64,000 nucleotides of DNA from Pseudomonas sp. Leaf48 (GTDB taxonomy: Bacteria; Pseudomonadota; Gammaproteobacteria; Pseudomonadales; Pseudomonadaceae), in contig NZ_LMLH01000003.1 in NCBI RefSeq assembly GCF_001421885.1, positions 254,148 to 318,147 of the forward strand, written 5' to 3'. The first letter of the stretch is position 1. The number at the start of each line of letters is the position of its first letter. The notes under the pieces are model-generated. The model saw only the letters and a list, made by a program, of their open reading frames with translations, was not told the DNA's origin and did not search any database. The translations under genes and the position numbers were made by a program. This document shows, in pieces, positions 54,723-64,000 of this stretch.

Positions 54723-56642
54723 TCAGGCATCCAGCTCGGCCCAGCGCTCGACCATCACGTCGAGTTCAGCCTGCAACTGTTCCAGCTGAGCGATCACCGC
54801 AGCCGTCTCGGCAGCCGGACGCAGGTAGAAACCGGCATCGGCCATCTGCGCCTCAACGGTGGTAATCTGCTGTTCCATGGCTTCGATCTGCCCCGGCAGC
54901 GCTTCCAGTTCACGCTGCAACTTGTAGCTGAGCTTCTTCTTCGCCACGGGTGTCTCGACTGCCGCCGCGACTGGCGCAGGCTCGGCCTTGACCACTGCCG
55001 AATTTAGGTCGGCCTTGCCGGACTTGCTCTCAGTCACGCCCAGCAGGCGCGGCGAACCGCCCTGACGCAGCCAGTCCTGATAGCCACCGACATATTCGCG
55101 AACCTTGCCTTCACCTTCGAAGACCAGGGTGCTGGTGACCACGTTGTCGAGGAATGCCCGGTCGTGGCTGACCATCAGCACGGTGCCGTTGAAGGTCAGC
55201 AAGACCTCTTCCAGCAGCTCCAGGGTTTCAACGTCGAGGTCGTTGGTCGGTTCGTCGAGCACCAGCAGGTTCGCCGGCTTGCTGAACAGCTTGGCCAGCA
55301 GCAGACGAGCGCGTTCACCACCAGACAGCGCCTTGACCGGCGTGCGCGCACGCTGCGGGCTGAACAGGAAGTCGCCGAGGTAGCTCAGCACATGGCGGCT
55401 CTGGCCGTCGATATCGATGAAGTCGCGACCTTCGGCGACGTTGTCGATCACGGTCTTTTCCAGATCCAGCTGGTGGCGCAACTGGTCGAAGTAGGCCACA
55501 TCGATCTTCGTGCCCTCTTCCACCTTGCCGCTGGTTGGCTGCAGGCCGCTGAGCATCAGCTTGAGCAGCGTGGTCTTGCCGGTACCGTTGGCGCCGAGCA
55601 GGCCGATACGGTCACCGCGCTGCAGCACCATCGAGAAATCCTTGATCAGGAACGGGCCACCCGGGTGAGCGAAGCTCACATTCTCGAGGACCATCACCTG
55701 CTTGCCGGACTTGTCGGCGGTTTCCAGCTGGATATTGGCCTTGCCGGTACGCTCACGACGCTCGCTGCGCTCCACGCGCAAGGCTTTGAGGGCACGCACG
55801 CGGCCCTCGTTACGGGTGCGACGGGCCTTGATGCCCTGGCGAATCCACACTTCTTCCTGGGCCAGGCGCTTGTCGAACAGGGCATTGGCGGTGGCTTCCG
55901 CCGCCAGTTCGGCTTCTTTGTGCACGAGGAAACTGGCGTAATCGCCATTCCAGTCGATCAGGCCGCCGCGATCCAGTTCGAGGATGCGGGTCGCCAGGTT
56001 CTGCAGGAAAGAACGGTCGTGCGTGATGAACAGCACGGCGCCCTGGAAATCCTTCAGTGCTTCTTCAAGCCAGGCGATTGCACCGATGTCCAGGTGGTTG
56101 GTCGGCTCATCGAGCAACAGCAGGTCCGGCTCGGACACCAGGGCCTGGGCCAGCAGCACGCGACGACGCCAGCCGCCGGACAATTCGGCGAGGGTCTTGT
56201 CCGCAGGCAACTGCAGGCGGCTCAGGGTGCTGTCGACCAGGGTCTGCAAGCGCCAGCCATCACGGGCTTCGAGGTCGTGCTGAACGTGCATCAGCTTGTC
56301 CAGGTCGGCATCGGTGACGCAGTTCTGGCTCAGGTGGTGATATTCGGCAAGCAAGGCACCGACGCCGTCCAGGCCTTCGGCAACCACGTCGAACACTGTC
56401 CGCTCGTCGGCCACCGGCAATTCTTGCGGCAATTCGCCGATCTTGAGCCCGGGTGCACGCCAGACAGAGCCGTCATCGGGCTTCTGGTCGCCCTTGACGA
56501 GCTTCATCATGCTGGACTTGCCAGTGCCGTTGCGGCCGATGATGCACACCCGCTCACCACGGGCGATCTGCCAGGACACCTTGTCCAACAACGGCATAGC
56601 GCCGAAAGCAAGGGACACATCGCTGAATTTGAGCAGGGTCAT
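54723..56642 (-). CDS. uup: ABC-F family ATPase (Uup-type)
   Basis: A 639-residue protein with two ABC cassettes and no membrane domain: first Walker A GRNGTGKSS with LSGGWRRRVLLAQAL, second Walker A GANGTGKTT with LSGGERARLLLAKL, and both DEPTNHLD/DEPTNDLD. A linker between them is basic and helical. The C-terminus from about 570 is a coiled coil (LSYKLQRELEALPGQIEAME), the Uup DNA-binding type domain. ABC-F proteins act on ribosomes; Uup also affects transposon excision and replication intermediates. The ATG at 56642 has GGAG 6 bases upstream. Confidence 0.94.
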   Translation of the reverse strand: MTLLKFSDVSLAFGAMPLLDKVSWQIARGERVCIIGRNGTGKSSMMKLVKGDQKPDDGSVWRAPGLKIGELPQELPVADERTVFDVVAEGLDGVGALLAEYHHLSQNCVTDADLDKLMHVQHDLEARDGWRLQTLVDSTLSRLQLPADKTLAELSGGWRRRVLLAQALVSEPDLLLLDEPTNHLDIGAIAWLEEALKDFQGAVLFITHDRSFLQNLATRILELDRGGLIDWNGDYASFLVHKEAELAAEATANALFDKRLAQEEVWIRQGIKARRTRNEGRVRALKALRVERSERRERTGKANIQLETADKSGKQVMVLENVSFAHPGGPFLIKDFSMVLQRGDRIGLLGANGTGKTTLLKLMLSGLQPTSGKVEEGTKIDVAYFDQLRHQLDLEKTVIDNVAEGRDFIDIDGQSRHVLSYLGDFLFSPQRARTPVKALSGGERARLLLAKLFSKPANLLVLDEPTNDLDVETLELLEEVLLTFNGTVLMVSHDRAFLDNVVTSTLVFEGEGKVREYVGGYQDWLRQGGSPRLLGVTESKSGKADLNSAVVKAEPAPVAAAVETPVAKKKLSYKLQRELEALPGQIEAMEQQITTVEAQMADAGFYLRPAAETAAVIAQLEQLQAELDVMVERWAELDA

Positions 56643-56855
56643 GAGCTTCTCCAAAAACCGGGCGCGCATTCTACCTGACTTGGGGCGTCAGAAGGCCGGC
56701 AATTTCATTCTCGTAGCACTCTGCATGACAAATGTTGCTAACTGATGCCGTGACGCCGGCAAAGCTTTCGCGCGTTGCTGGCAAAAGGCTAAGCTACAGA
56801 TAATTCAGTGGGGGCCTGACCCGCACTTGTCATGATTTCTCTGCCCGGATGTCTC

Positions 56856-58784
56856 ATGCGCAGTCGCCTTTTCAGTCTCTTATCCTGCTTTGTTCTTTCT
56901 GCCGCTGCCGTTCAATCCGTACAGGCCGTGGATATTTCCACCCAACGCCAGTATTACGATGAAGCCAAGCGCGCCCTGGCCAAGGGCGACTCCGGCCCGT
57001 ACTTTCGCTACAACCAGGCCCTGGCCGATTATCCGCTGGAGCCCTATCTGGCCTATGACGAGCTGACCGCTCGCCTGAAAACCGCGAGCAACGCCGAAAT
57101 CGAGAAATTCCTCGCCGAACATGGCGATCTGCCGCAAGCCAACTGGATGAAGCTGCGCTGGTTGCGCTGGCTGGCCGACCGTGGCGACTGGGCGACCTTC
57201 GTCAAGTATTACGACCCGAAAATGAACTTCACCGAACTGGACTGCCTGAATGCGCAGTACCAGATCAGCCATAACCTCAAGTCCGAAGGTTACGCCAACG
57301 CCAACAAGCTCTGGCTGACAGGCAAATCGCAGCCCGAGGCCTGCGACACGCTGTTCGCCATGTGGGCTGCCGATGGCCAGTTGACCGAGCAAAAACGCTG
57401 GGAGCGCGTCAAGCTTGCCGCCCAGGCACGCAACTATCCGCTGGCAAACAGCCTGACCAACGGCTTGACCACCCTCGCCCCGCGCGGTCGCTTGCTGATC
57501 GACGTGGCGCAGAAACCGGAAATGCTCAACCAGCCTTCGCGTTTCACTCCGGCCGATGAACCCATGTCTGACGTGGTCAGCCTCGGCCTGCGCCGCCTGG
57601 CCCGCCAGGATCCGGACCGGGCCATGAACCTGCTCGACGGCTATGCCAGCAGCATGCATTTCTCCCGGGATGAAAAAGTCGCGATCGCCCGGGAAATCGG
57701 GCTGACCCTCGCCAAACGGTTCGACGGTCGGGCACTGAACCTCATGACCCAGTACGATCCGGAACTGCGCGACAACACGGTGTCCGAGTGGCGCTTGCGC
57801 CTGCTGCTGCGCCTGGCGCGCTGGGACGAGGCCTATCAGTTGACGCGCCGCGTGCCGCAAGACCTGGCCACCGCCAACCGCTGGCGCTACTGGCAGGCCC
57901 GCAGCCTGGAGCTGGCGCAGCCACAGAGCCCGGAACCCCAGAGCCTGTACAAGAACCTGGCCCGCGAGCGCGACTTTTATGGCTTCATGGCGGCCGATCG
58001 TTCGCAATCGCCCTACTCGCTGCTCAACAAGCCGCTGGCACTCAGCCAGGCCACCATCAATAAAGTACGCAACACACCCGGCATCCGCCGAGCCCTGGAG
58101 TTCCACGCCCGCGGCCAGATCGTCGACGGTCGCCGCGAGTGGTACCACGTCAGCCGCCATTTCAGCCGTGATGAAATGGTCGCCCAGGCCAAACTGGGCT
58201 ACGACCTGAGATGGTATTTCCCGGCGATCCGCACCATCAGCCAGGCGCAATACTGGGATGACCTGGACATCCGTTTCCCCATGGCCCATCGCGAAACCCT
58301 GGTGCGTGAAGCGAAGAATCGCGGACTGCATCCGAGCTGGGCGTTTGCCATCACCCGTCAGGAAAGCGCCTTCATGGACGATGCTCGCTCCGGCGTCGGT
58401 GCAACGGGCCTGATGCAGCTGATGCCCGCGACCGCCAAGGAAACCGCACGCAAGTTCAGCATTCCTTATTCCTCGCCACAGCAGTTGCTCAACCCGGACA
58501 AGAACATTCAGCTCGGCGCCGCCTATTTGAGCCAGGTGCACAGCCAGTTCAACGGCAACCGCGTCCTCGCCTCCGCCGCCTACAACGCCGGTCCCGGCCG
58601 CGTGCGCCAGTGGCTGCGCGGCGCAGACCACCTGAGCTTCGACGTGTGGGTGGAGAGCATCCCGTTCGACGAAACCCGCCAGTACGTGCAAAACGTGCTG
58701 TCGTATTCGGTGATCTACGGCCAGAAACTCAACTCACCGCAACCGATCGTGGATTGGCATGAGCGGTATTTCGACGATCAGTAA
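56856..58784 (+). CDS. slt: Soluble lytic murein transglycosylase
   Basis: A 642-residue periplasmic enzyme. The signal peptide (MRSRLFSLLSCFVLSAAAVQ, then SVQA) precedes a helical superhelix ring at about 30-450, a linker and the catalytic Slt domain from about 480. The catalytic Glu503 is in ITRQESAFMDDARSGVGATG, and LMQLMPATAKETAR and AYNAGPGRVRQWL are family motifs. It cleaves MurNAc-GlcNAc bonds, forming anhydro-muropeptides of the kind nagZ recycles. The ATG at 56856 is preferred for its signal peptide. A terminator follows. Confidence 0.96.
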   Translation: MRSRLFSLLSCFVLSAAAVQSVQAVDISTQRQYYDEAKRALAKGDSGPYFRYNQALADYPLEPYLAYDELTARLKTASNAEIEKFLAEHGDLPQANWMKLRWLRWLADRGDWATFVKYYDPKMNFTELDCLNAQYQISHNLKSEGYANANKLWLTGKSQPEACDTLFAMWAADGQLTEQKRWERVKLAAQARNYPLANSLTNGLTTLAPRGRLLIDVAQKPEMLNQPSRFTPADEPMSDVVSLGLRRLARQDPDRAMNLLDGYASSMHFSRDEKVAIAREIGLTLAKRFDGRALNLMTQYDPELRDNTVSEWRLRLLLRLARWDEAYQLTRRVPQDLATANRWRYWQARSLELAQPQSPEPQSLYKNLARERDFYGFMAADRSQSPYSLLNKPLALSQATINKVRNTPGIRRALEFHARGQIVDGRREWYHVSRHFSRDEMVAQAKLGYDLRWYFPAIRTISQAQYWDDLDIRFPMAHRETLVREAKNRGLHPSWAFAITRQESAFMDDARSGVGATGLMQLMPATAKETARKFSIPYSSPQQLLNPDKNIQLGAAYLSQVHSQFNGNRVLASAAYNAGPGRVRQWLRGADHLSFDVWVESIPFDETRQYVQNVLSYSVIYGQKLNSPQPIVDWHERYFDDQ

Positions 58785-58785
58785 G

Positions 58786-58822
58786 AGCTGCAGCGGCAAG
58801 CTTTAAGCCACAAGCTGCGAGC
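58786..58822. repeat. Second-type intergenic repeat (AGCTGCAGCGGCAAGCTTTAAGC)
   Basis: An AGCTGC-rich, imperfectly palindromic repeat (GCAAGCTTTAAGCCACAAGCTGC) unrelated to the REP core elsewhere in the window; similar AGCTGCAAGCTT repeats are common between fluorescent pseudomonad genes. Confidence 0.5.
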
Positions 58823-58840
58823 AGTTCTCGCTAGCCGTAA

Positions 58841-58876
58841 AAATGCCCGCATTTGAAAGATGCGGGCATTTTTTAT
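58841..58876. terminator. Terminator of slt (bidirectional)
   Basis: AAATGCCCGCAT and ATGCGGGCATTT pair around TTGAAAG and run into a T-run. It also carries A-runs on the left that would serve the convergent ABC transporter gene. Confidence 0.88.
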
Positions 58877-58895
58877 TGATCCATTTGGTCGCTAC

Positions 58896-60677
<1,782 letters not shown>

Positions 60678-60734
60678 CGCAATCATCCACGGAGGTCATT
60701 AAGGTCAGCCTACACGCTCGTTGGCCGAGGAACT

Positions 60735-60762
60735 TTGTAAATCACAATGCGTCAGGTTAATT
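60735..60762 (+). promoter_or_regulatory. Possible promoter for the 59-residue protein gene
   Basis: TTGTAA (60735-60740), 16 bases, then TTAATT (60757-60762). It would leave a leader of about 165 bases. Low-information match. Confidence 0.28.
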
Positions 60763-60931
60763 ATGACCGGCAAGACTAGTGACTAGACGCTAATGGTCTA
60801 AAGTTCGAGTAGCCAGATGATGGCATTTCTGGTGGACTGGTAACGCCGTTTCGGAAAGACCGCAGGGAGTTGTCATAGCCCGGTCACCTGACGGCTTTAA
60901 AGTAGGCACACACCTGAAGAGGAGACAGGCC

Positions 60932-61111
60932 ATGTCCTTGCAAAACAGCAGCGATGACAAGATTCAAGTGATCCGCACGCAGCCAGACCAGTCTCTGGGT
61001 TGCTCGATTATCGACGAACAGGGCCGCGAGGTACCGATCACTGAAGCAATGATCCAGTGCGCCTGCCGCGAACTGGAAGACCGATTGGTCAAGCCTGCCG
61101 AACAAAAGTGA
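60932..61111 (+). CDS. Small protein of unknown function (59 residues)
   Basis: A 59-residue protein beginning MSLQNSSDDKIQVIRTQPDQ and containing LGCSIIDEQGREVPITEAM, then IQCACRELEDRLVKPAEQK at the end. An AGAGGAG 9 bases before the ATG, a full frame with ordinary pseudomonad codon use and a terminator 20 bases after the stop support it as a real gene. A beta-hairpin then helix with three Cys is predicted by eye. I do not know its function. It lies between the ABC exporter and pdxB. Confidence 0.82.
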   Translation: MSLQNSSDDKIQVIRTQPDQSLGCSIIDEQGREVPITEAMIQCACRELEDRLVKPAEQK

Positions 61112-61130
61112 TGTAGCCACCGTCTTCTTG

Positions 61131-61158
61131 ACCCGGCCCGTTGTTGGCCGGGTTTTTT
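61131..61158. terminator. Terminator between small gene and pdxB
   Basis: ACCCGGCC and GGCCGGGT pair around CGTTGTT and are followed by six T. It ends the plus-strand small gene; pdxB converges on it. Confidence 0.85.
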
Positions 61159-61173
61159 ATGCCCAGTGGTGTA

Positions 61174-62316
61174 TCAGACCGCTGTTGAGCCAAGGGCTGC
61201 CACTATTTGCCGCAACGCCGCTGAGTCGCCCTCGATCCGCACCTGCAATCCGTCGATCTCACGACGCGGCGGATAGTTCTTGCGCAGCACATCGAATGCC
61301 GCACGCTGCTCGCTGACACTGCCGACAAGGCTGCGACGAAAATCCGCATCGTCGCGGCGCGGGTCGTACACACCACGGCACAACGTCGCCAGGGCCCAGG
61401 CCGGATCGGTTTGTGCGTTCAGGGTCACGTGCGCCAGCCAGGGTGCCGGCAATAAATCGCTCAAGCTGACCACGGCCGGTTGTCCGAGAAACTGGCAATA
61501 CGCCTGATAGATCTGCGCAGTCCCGCGCTGCTTGCCATCGAGGCTATAGCCGGCAATGTGCGGCGTCGCCAGCACGCACAGATCAGCCAGGGCAACATCG
61601 ACTTCCGGTTCGCCTTCCCAGACATCCAGCACCGCCTGGAGGTCTTCGCGCTCCAGCAGCACTTCGCGCAGCGCTGCGTTGTTCACCACCGGACCACGAC
61701 TGGCGTTGATCAGCCAGGCGCCTGGCTTGAGCTGCTTCAGGCGTTTTTCGTCAAACAGATGCCAGGTCGGCTGCGCGCCTCGCTTGCTCAACGGCGTGTG
61801 CAGGCTGATGACGTCGCATTCTTCGATGATCCGCTCAAGGCTGACGTAATCGCCACCTTCAGCAACTTGCCGGGGCGGGTCGCAGACCAGCACCTTCCAG
61901 CCCAGGCCTTGCAGGACGTTGACCAGCCGCCCGCCCACTTGTCCGGCACCGACCACGCCGTAGGTGCGTTGTGTCAGGTCGGCGCCCTCTATCTCGGCCA
62001 GGGTCAGCAGGCTGCCGAGCACGTAGTCAACCACCCCGCGGGCATTGCAGCCCGGGGCGCTGGACCAGGTGATGCCGGCCTGATGGAAGTACTCCAGGTC
62101 CAGGTGGTCGGTGCCGATGGTGCAGGTGCCGACAAAACGCACCTTGCTGCCGTCGAGCAATGCGCGGTTGACGTTGGTGACCGAACGCACCAGCAGTACA
62201 TCGGCCTGTTCGACGGTAGCACGATCGATGGAGCGACCCGGTACCCGGCGGATTTCACCGAAGCCTTCAAAGAAGGCATCGAGCAGGGGGATATTTTCGT
62301 CGGCAACAATCAGCAT
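61174..62316 (-). CDS. pdxB: Erythronate-4-phosphate dehydrogenase
   Basis: A 380-residue NAD-dependent 2-hydroxyacid dehydrogenase of the pyridoxal-5'-phosphate pathway. [20 protein letters not shown] is the PdxB N-terminus, the NAD-binding motif is [20 protein letters not shown] near residue 120, the catalytic Arg is in [10 protein letters not shown], and the His is in ATPHIAGYS near residue 250. The C-terminal PdxB domain is complete. AAGGAG lies 7 bases before the ATG. Confidence 0.97.
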   Translation of the reverse strand: MLIVADENIPLLDAFFEGFGEIRRVPGRSIDRATVEQADVLLVRSVTNVNRALLDGSKVRFVGTCTIGTDHLDLEYFHQAGITWSSAPGCNARGVVDYVLGSLLTLAEIEGADLTQRTYGVVGAGQVGGRLVNVLQGLGWKVLVCDPPRQVAEGGDYVSLERIIEECDVISLHTPLSKRGAQPTWHLFDEKRLKQLKPGAWLINASRGPVVNNAALREVLLEREDLQAVLDVWEGEPEVDVALADLCVLATPHIAGYSLDGKQRGTAQIYQAYCQFLGQPAVVSLSDLLPAPWLAHVTLNAQTDPAWALATLCRGVYDPRRDDADFRRSLVGSVSEQRAAFDVLRKNYPPRREIDGLQVRIEGDSAALRQIVAALGSTAV

Positions 62317-62500
62317 GGCAGGCTCCTTGGGCGGATCGGCAGTGTAGGCGTAGATACCCTCCAGCGCCTATCCCTCTGTGCTGCGGCTGCAATTTCGGGA
62401 GATTACAAATAGGTAACACTGTCTTTTCCTGACTACTGCGTCAAGGCGTAGAATGCGCGACTGTACTTAGCACCCCTTGGACGTTTCGCCTTTGAATTCC

Positions 62501-63901
62501 GTGACTGACCACCCTGCCGCCCTCTCCCTTTCTCGCCCGGCCCGGGTACGCCTTGAGCTGAAGAATCTGCTCGGCCTGGCCCTGCCGATCATGATCGCGC
62601 AACTGGCGACCACCGCCATGGGCTTCGTCGATGCGGTGATGGCCGGCCGGGTTGGGCCACGTGACCTCGCTGCCGTGGCCCTGGGCAACTCGATCTGGGT
62701 GCCGGTGTTCCTGCTGATGACCGGCACCTTGCTGGCGACCACACCAAAAGTTGCCCAGCGCTTCGGTGCCGGCACCCACAGTGAAATCGGCCCGATCGTA
62801 CGTCAGGCGCTGTGGCTGGCACTGGTCGTCGGACTGCTGGCGACCGGCGCGCTGTTCAGCGCCGAACCGATCCTGCACGTCATGAAGGTCGATCCCGAAC
62901 TGATCGGCCCATGCATGCAATACCTGCATGGCATTGCCAGTGGCTTGCCTGCCGTCGCGTTCTATCATGTGCTGCGCTGTTTCAGTGACGGCCTGGGCCG
63001 CACCCGGCCGGCGATGGTGCTGGGCCTGTGCGGCCTGGCCTTGAACATTCCCCTCAATTACATCTTCATCTACGGCCACTTCGGCGTCCCGGCCATGGGC
63101 GGCGTTGGCTGCGGTTGGGCCACCGCCATCGTGATGTGGGTGATGGCCCTGGGCATGGCCGGCTGGGAGCGCTGGGCACCGGCCTATCAGTCGAGCCAAT
63201 TGTTCAGCCGCTTCGACTGGCCGCAATGGTCGGTGATCAAGCGCTTGCTGGGGATCGGTCTGCCGATCGGGATTGCGGTGTTTGCCGAGTCGAGCATCTT
63301 CGCCGTGATTGCCCTGCTGATCGGCAGCCTTGGTGCCACTGTGGTCGCAGGACACCAGATCGCCCTGAACTTCAGCTCGCTGGTGTTCATGATCCCCTAC
63401 TCCCTGGGCATGGCCGTCACCGTTCGGGTAGGCCAGGCCCTGGGCCGTCAGCAACCGCGCGAAGCACGCTTCGCCGCCGGGGTCGGCATGGGCACGGCGC
63501 TGGCGTATGCCTGCCTGTCCGCGAGCCTGATGCTGTTGCTGCGCGAGCACATCGCCGCGATCTACACAGCCGATCCAACGGTGATCCAGGTGGCGGCGAT
63601 GCTGATCGTGTATTCGGCGCTGTTCCAGTTTTCCGATGCGATCCAGGTGACAGCCGCCGGCGCACTGCGTGGTTATCAGGACACGCGGGTGACCATGATC
63701 CTGACGCTGTTTGCCTACTGGGGGATCGGCTTGCCGGTGGGTTACGCCCTGGGCTTGACCGACTGGTTCGGCGCACCGAGCGGCCCGAGCGGACTGTGGC
63801 AGGGACTGATCGTGGGCTTGAGTTGCGCGGCGCTGATGCTGTCTATTCGCCTGACGCGCAGTGCACGAAAACGGATCCGCATCAGCCATTCGGCGGGTTG
63901 A
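62501..63901 (+). CDS. MATE-family multidrug/Na+ antiporter
   Basis: A 466-residue transporter with twelve hydrophobic segments in two similar halves (LLGLALPIMIAQLATTAMGFVD in helix 1; LLGIGLPIGIAVFAESSIFAVI opening the second half), as in NorM-type MATE proteins. It probably exports cationic drugs in exchange for Na+ or H+. The start is uncertain: GTG at 62501 and TTG at 62477 are both in frame and neither has a clear ribosome-binding site. An insertion sequence begins about two bases after its stop, so its own terminator may be displaced. Confidence 0.92.
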   Translation: MTDHPAALSLSRPARVRLELKNLLGLALPIMIAQLATTAMGFVDAVMAGRVGPRDLAAVALGNSIWVPVFLLMTGTLLATTPKVAQRFGAGTHSEIGPIVRQALWLALVVGLLATGALFSAEPILHVMKVDPELIGPCMQYLHGIASGLPAVAFYHVLRCFSDGLGRTRPAMVLGLCGLALNIPLNYIFIYGHFGVPAMGGVGCGWATAIVMWVMALGMAGWERWAPAYQSSQLFSRFDWPQWSVIKRLLGIGLPIGIAVFAESSIFAVIALLIGSLGATVVAGHQIALNFSSLVFMIPYSLGMAVTVRVGQALGRQQPREARFAAGVGMGTALAYACLSASLMLLLREHIAAIYTADPTVIQVAAMLIVYSALFQFSDAIQVTAAGALRGYQDTRVTMILTLFAYWGIGLPVGYALGLTDWFGAPSGPSGLWQGLIVGLSCAALMLSIRLTRSARKRIRISHSAG

Positions 63902-63902
63902 G

Positions 63903-64000
63903 TGTCTAGTCCTGAAATAGGTTTACACCTGTTTCAGTCTCAAAACGCCCGATGCACCGCATCGGGCGTTTTGTATTTCAAGGCCAGATGTGGCCGCTCC
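63903..64000. mobile_element. IS3-family insertion sequence, one end (cut by window edge)
   Basis: The sequence from 63903 (TGTCTAGTCCTGAAATAGGT) looks like the terminal repeat region of an IS. An imperfect palindrome (CTGAAATAGG/CCTGTTTCAG, 63912-63937) and the 3' end of a transposase gene follow. A 12-base stem (63942-63953 and 63961-63972) with a short T-run lies at the end of the transposase frame. The IS joins the MATE gene about 2 bases after its stop codon. Confidence 0.75.
63940..63999 (-). CDS. IS3-family transposase, C-terminal end (cut by window edge)
   Basis: The minus strand at 63999-63940 encodes ERPHLALKYKTPDAVHRAF and a stop. This is the characteristic end of IS3-family OrfB integrase-type transposases (R-P-H-x-A-L-x-Y-x-T-P near the C-terminus). 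The catalytic domain is outside the window, so activity cannot be judged. It reads into the window toward the MATE gene. Confidence 0.85.
   Translation of the reverse strand, partial: ERPHLALKYKTPDAVHRAF

Overview
The window is chromosomal DNA of a Pseudomonas, most likely of the P. fluorescens complex. The evidence is high-GC coding sequence, gene blocks that follow the order I remember from P. aeruginosa PAO1 (tal-rssC-rssB, mlaA; queF-cupredoxin-copRS; lolCDE-PilZ-GDPD-sthA; gap-mfd-csiV; nagZ-psrA-lexA-sulA; topA; fadBA; uup-slt), and many GTGGGAGCGGGCTTGC- or GTAGGAGCGAGC-type REP palindromes between genes. Synteny statements rest on memory and were not searched. No rRNA, tRNA or CRISPR array was seen.

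Positions 1-15356 hold an accessory exopolysaccharide (EPS) locus, cut by the left edge. It has three transcription blocks. A minus-strand run (14065 down to 4509) encodes a Wzb-type phosphatase, Wzc-type tyrosine autokinase, GT4 glycosyltransferase, polysaccharide pyruvyltransferase, Wzx-type flippase, probable Wzy polymerase, acyltransferase-3 and an SGNH esterase, several with overlapping start and stop codons. A plus-strand pair (3176-4504) is galU plus a freestanding, apparently dead phosphomannomutase C-terminal domain. A second minus-strand run (2785 down to 1) is galE, a YjbE-like secreted Gly/Thr-repeat peptide, an internal terminator, the Wza-type export lipoprotein and the start of another lipoprotein. 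A secreted clan GH-A glycosidase (14397-15356) lies beside them on the plus strand. Together they would make UDP-sugars, then assemble, pyruvylate, acetylate, flip, polymerise, export and trim a polymer. The core genes are visibly more AT-rich than the flanks.

Positions 15610-30583 are mostly housekeeping and regulation: transaldolase, the RssB/RssC partner switch, MlaA, a PhnX-like HAD protein that has lost its catalytic Asp, DUF4404, QueF, a copper-responsive cupredoxin/CopRS module with a shared divergent operator, LolCDE, a PilZ protein, a glycerophosphodiesterase and SthA.

Positions 30791-34453 contain ApbE without nqr genes beside it, an AT-richer orphan gene of unknown function, and a long-form GAPDH read from a GTG start. 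From 34454 to 52930 come mfd, csiV, a SWIM/SNF2 helicase, methylthioinosine phosphorylase, nagZ, psrA (with its own operator), lexA-sulA (two SOS boxes over a good sigma-70 promoter), topA and fadBA. Region 52931-53546 has no protein gene but carries a plus-strand terminator that suggests an unannotated small RNA.

Positions 53547-63901 hold a universal stress protein, uup, slt, an MsbA-type ABC exporter, a 59-residue conserved-looking protein, pdxB and a MATE transporter. The right edge cuts into an IS3-family insertion sequence that begins about two bases after the MATE stop codon.
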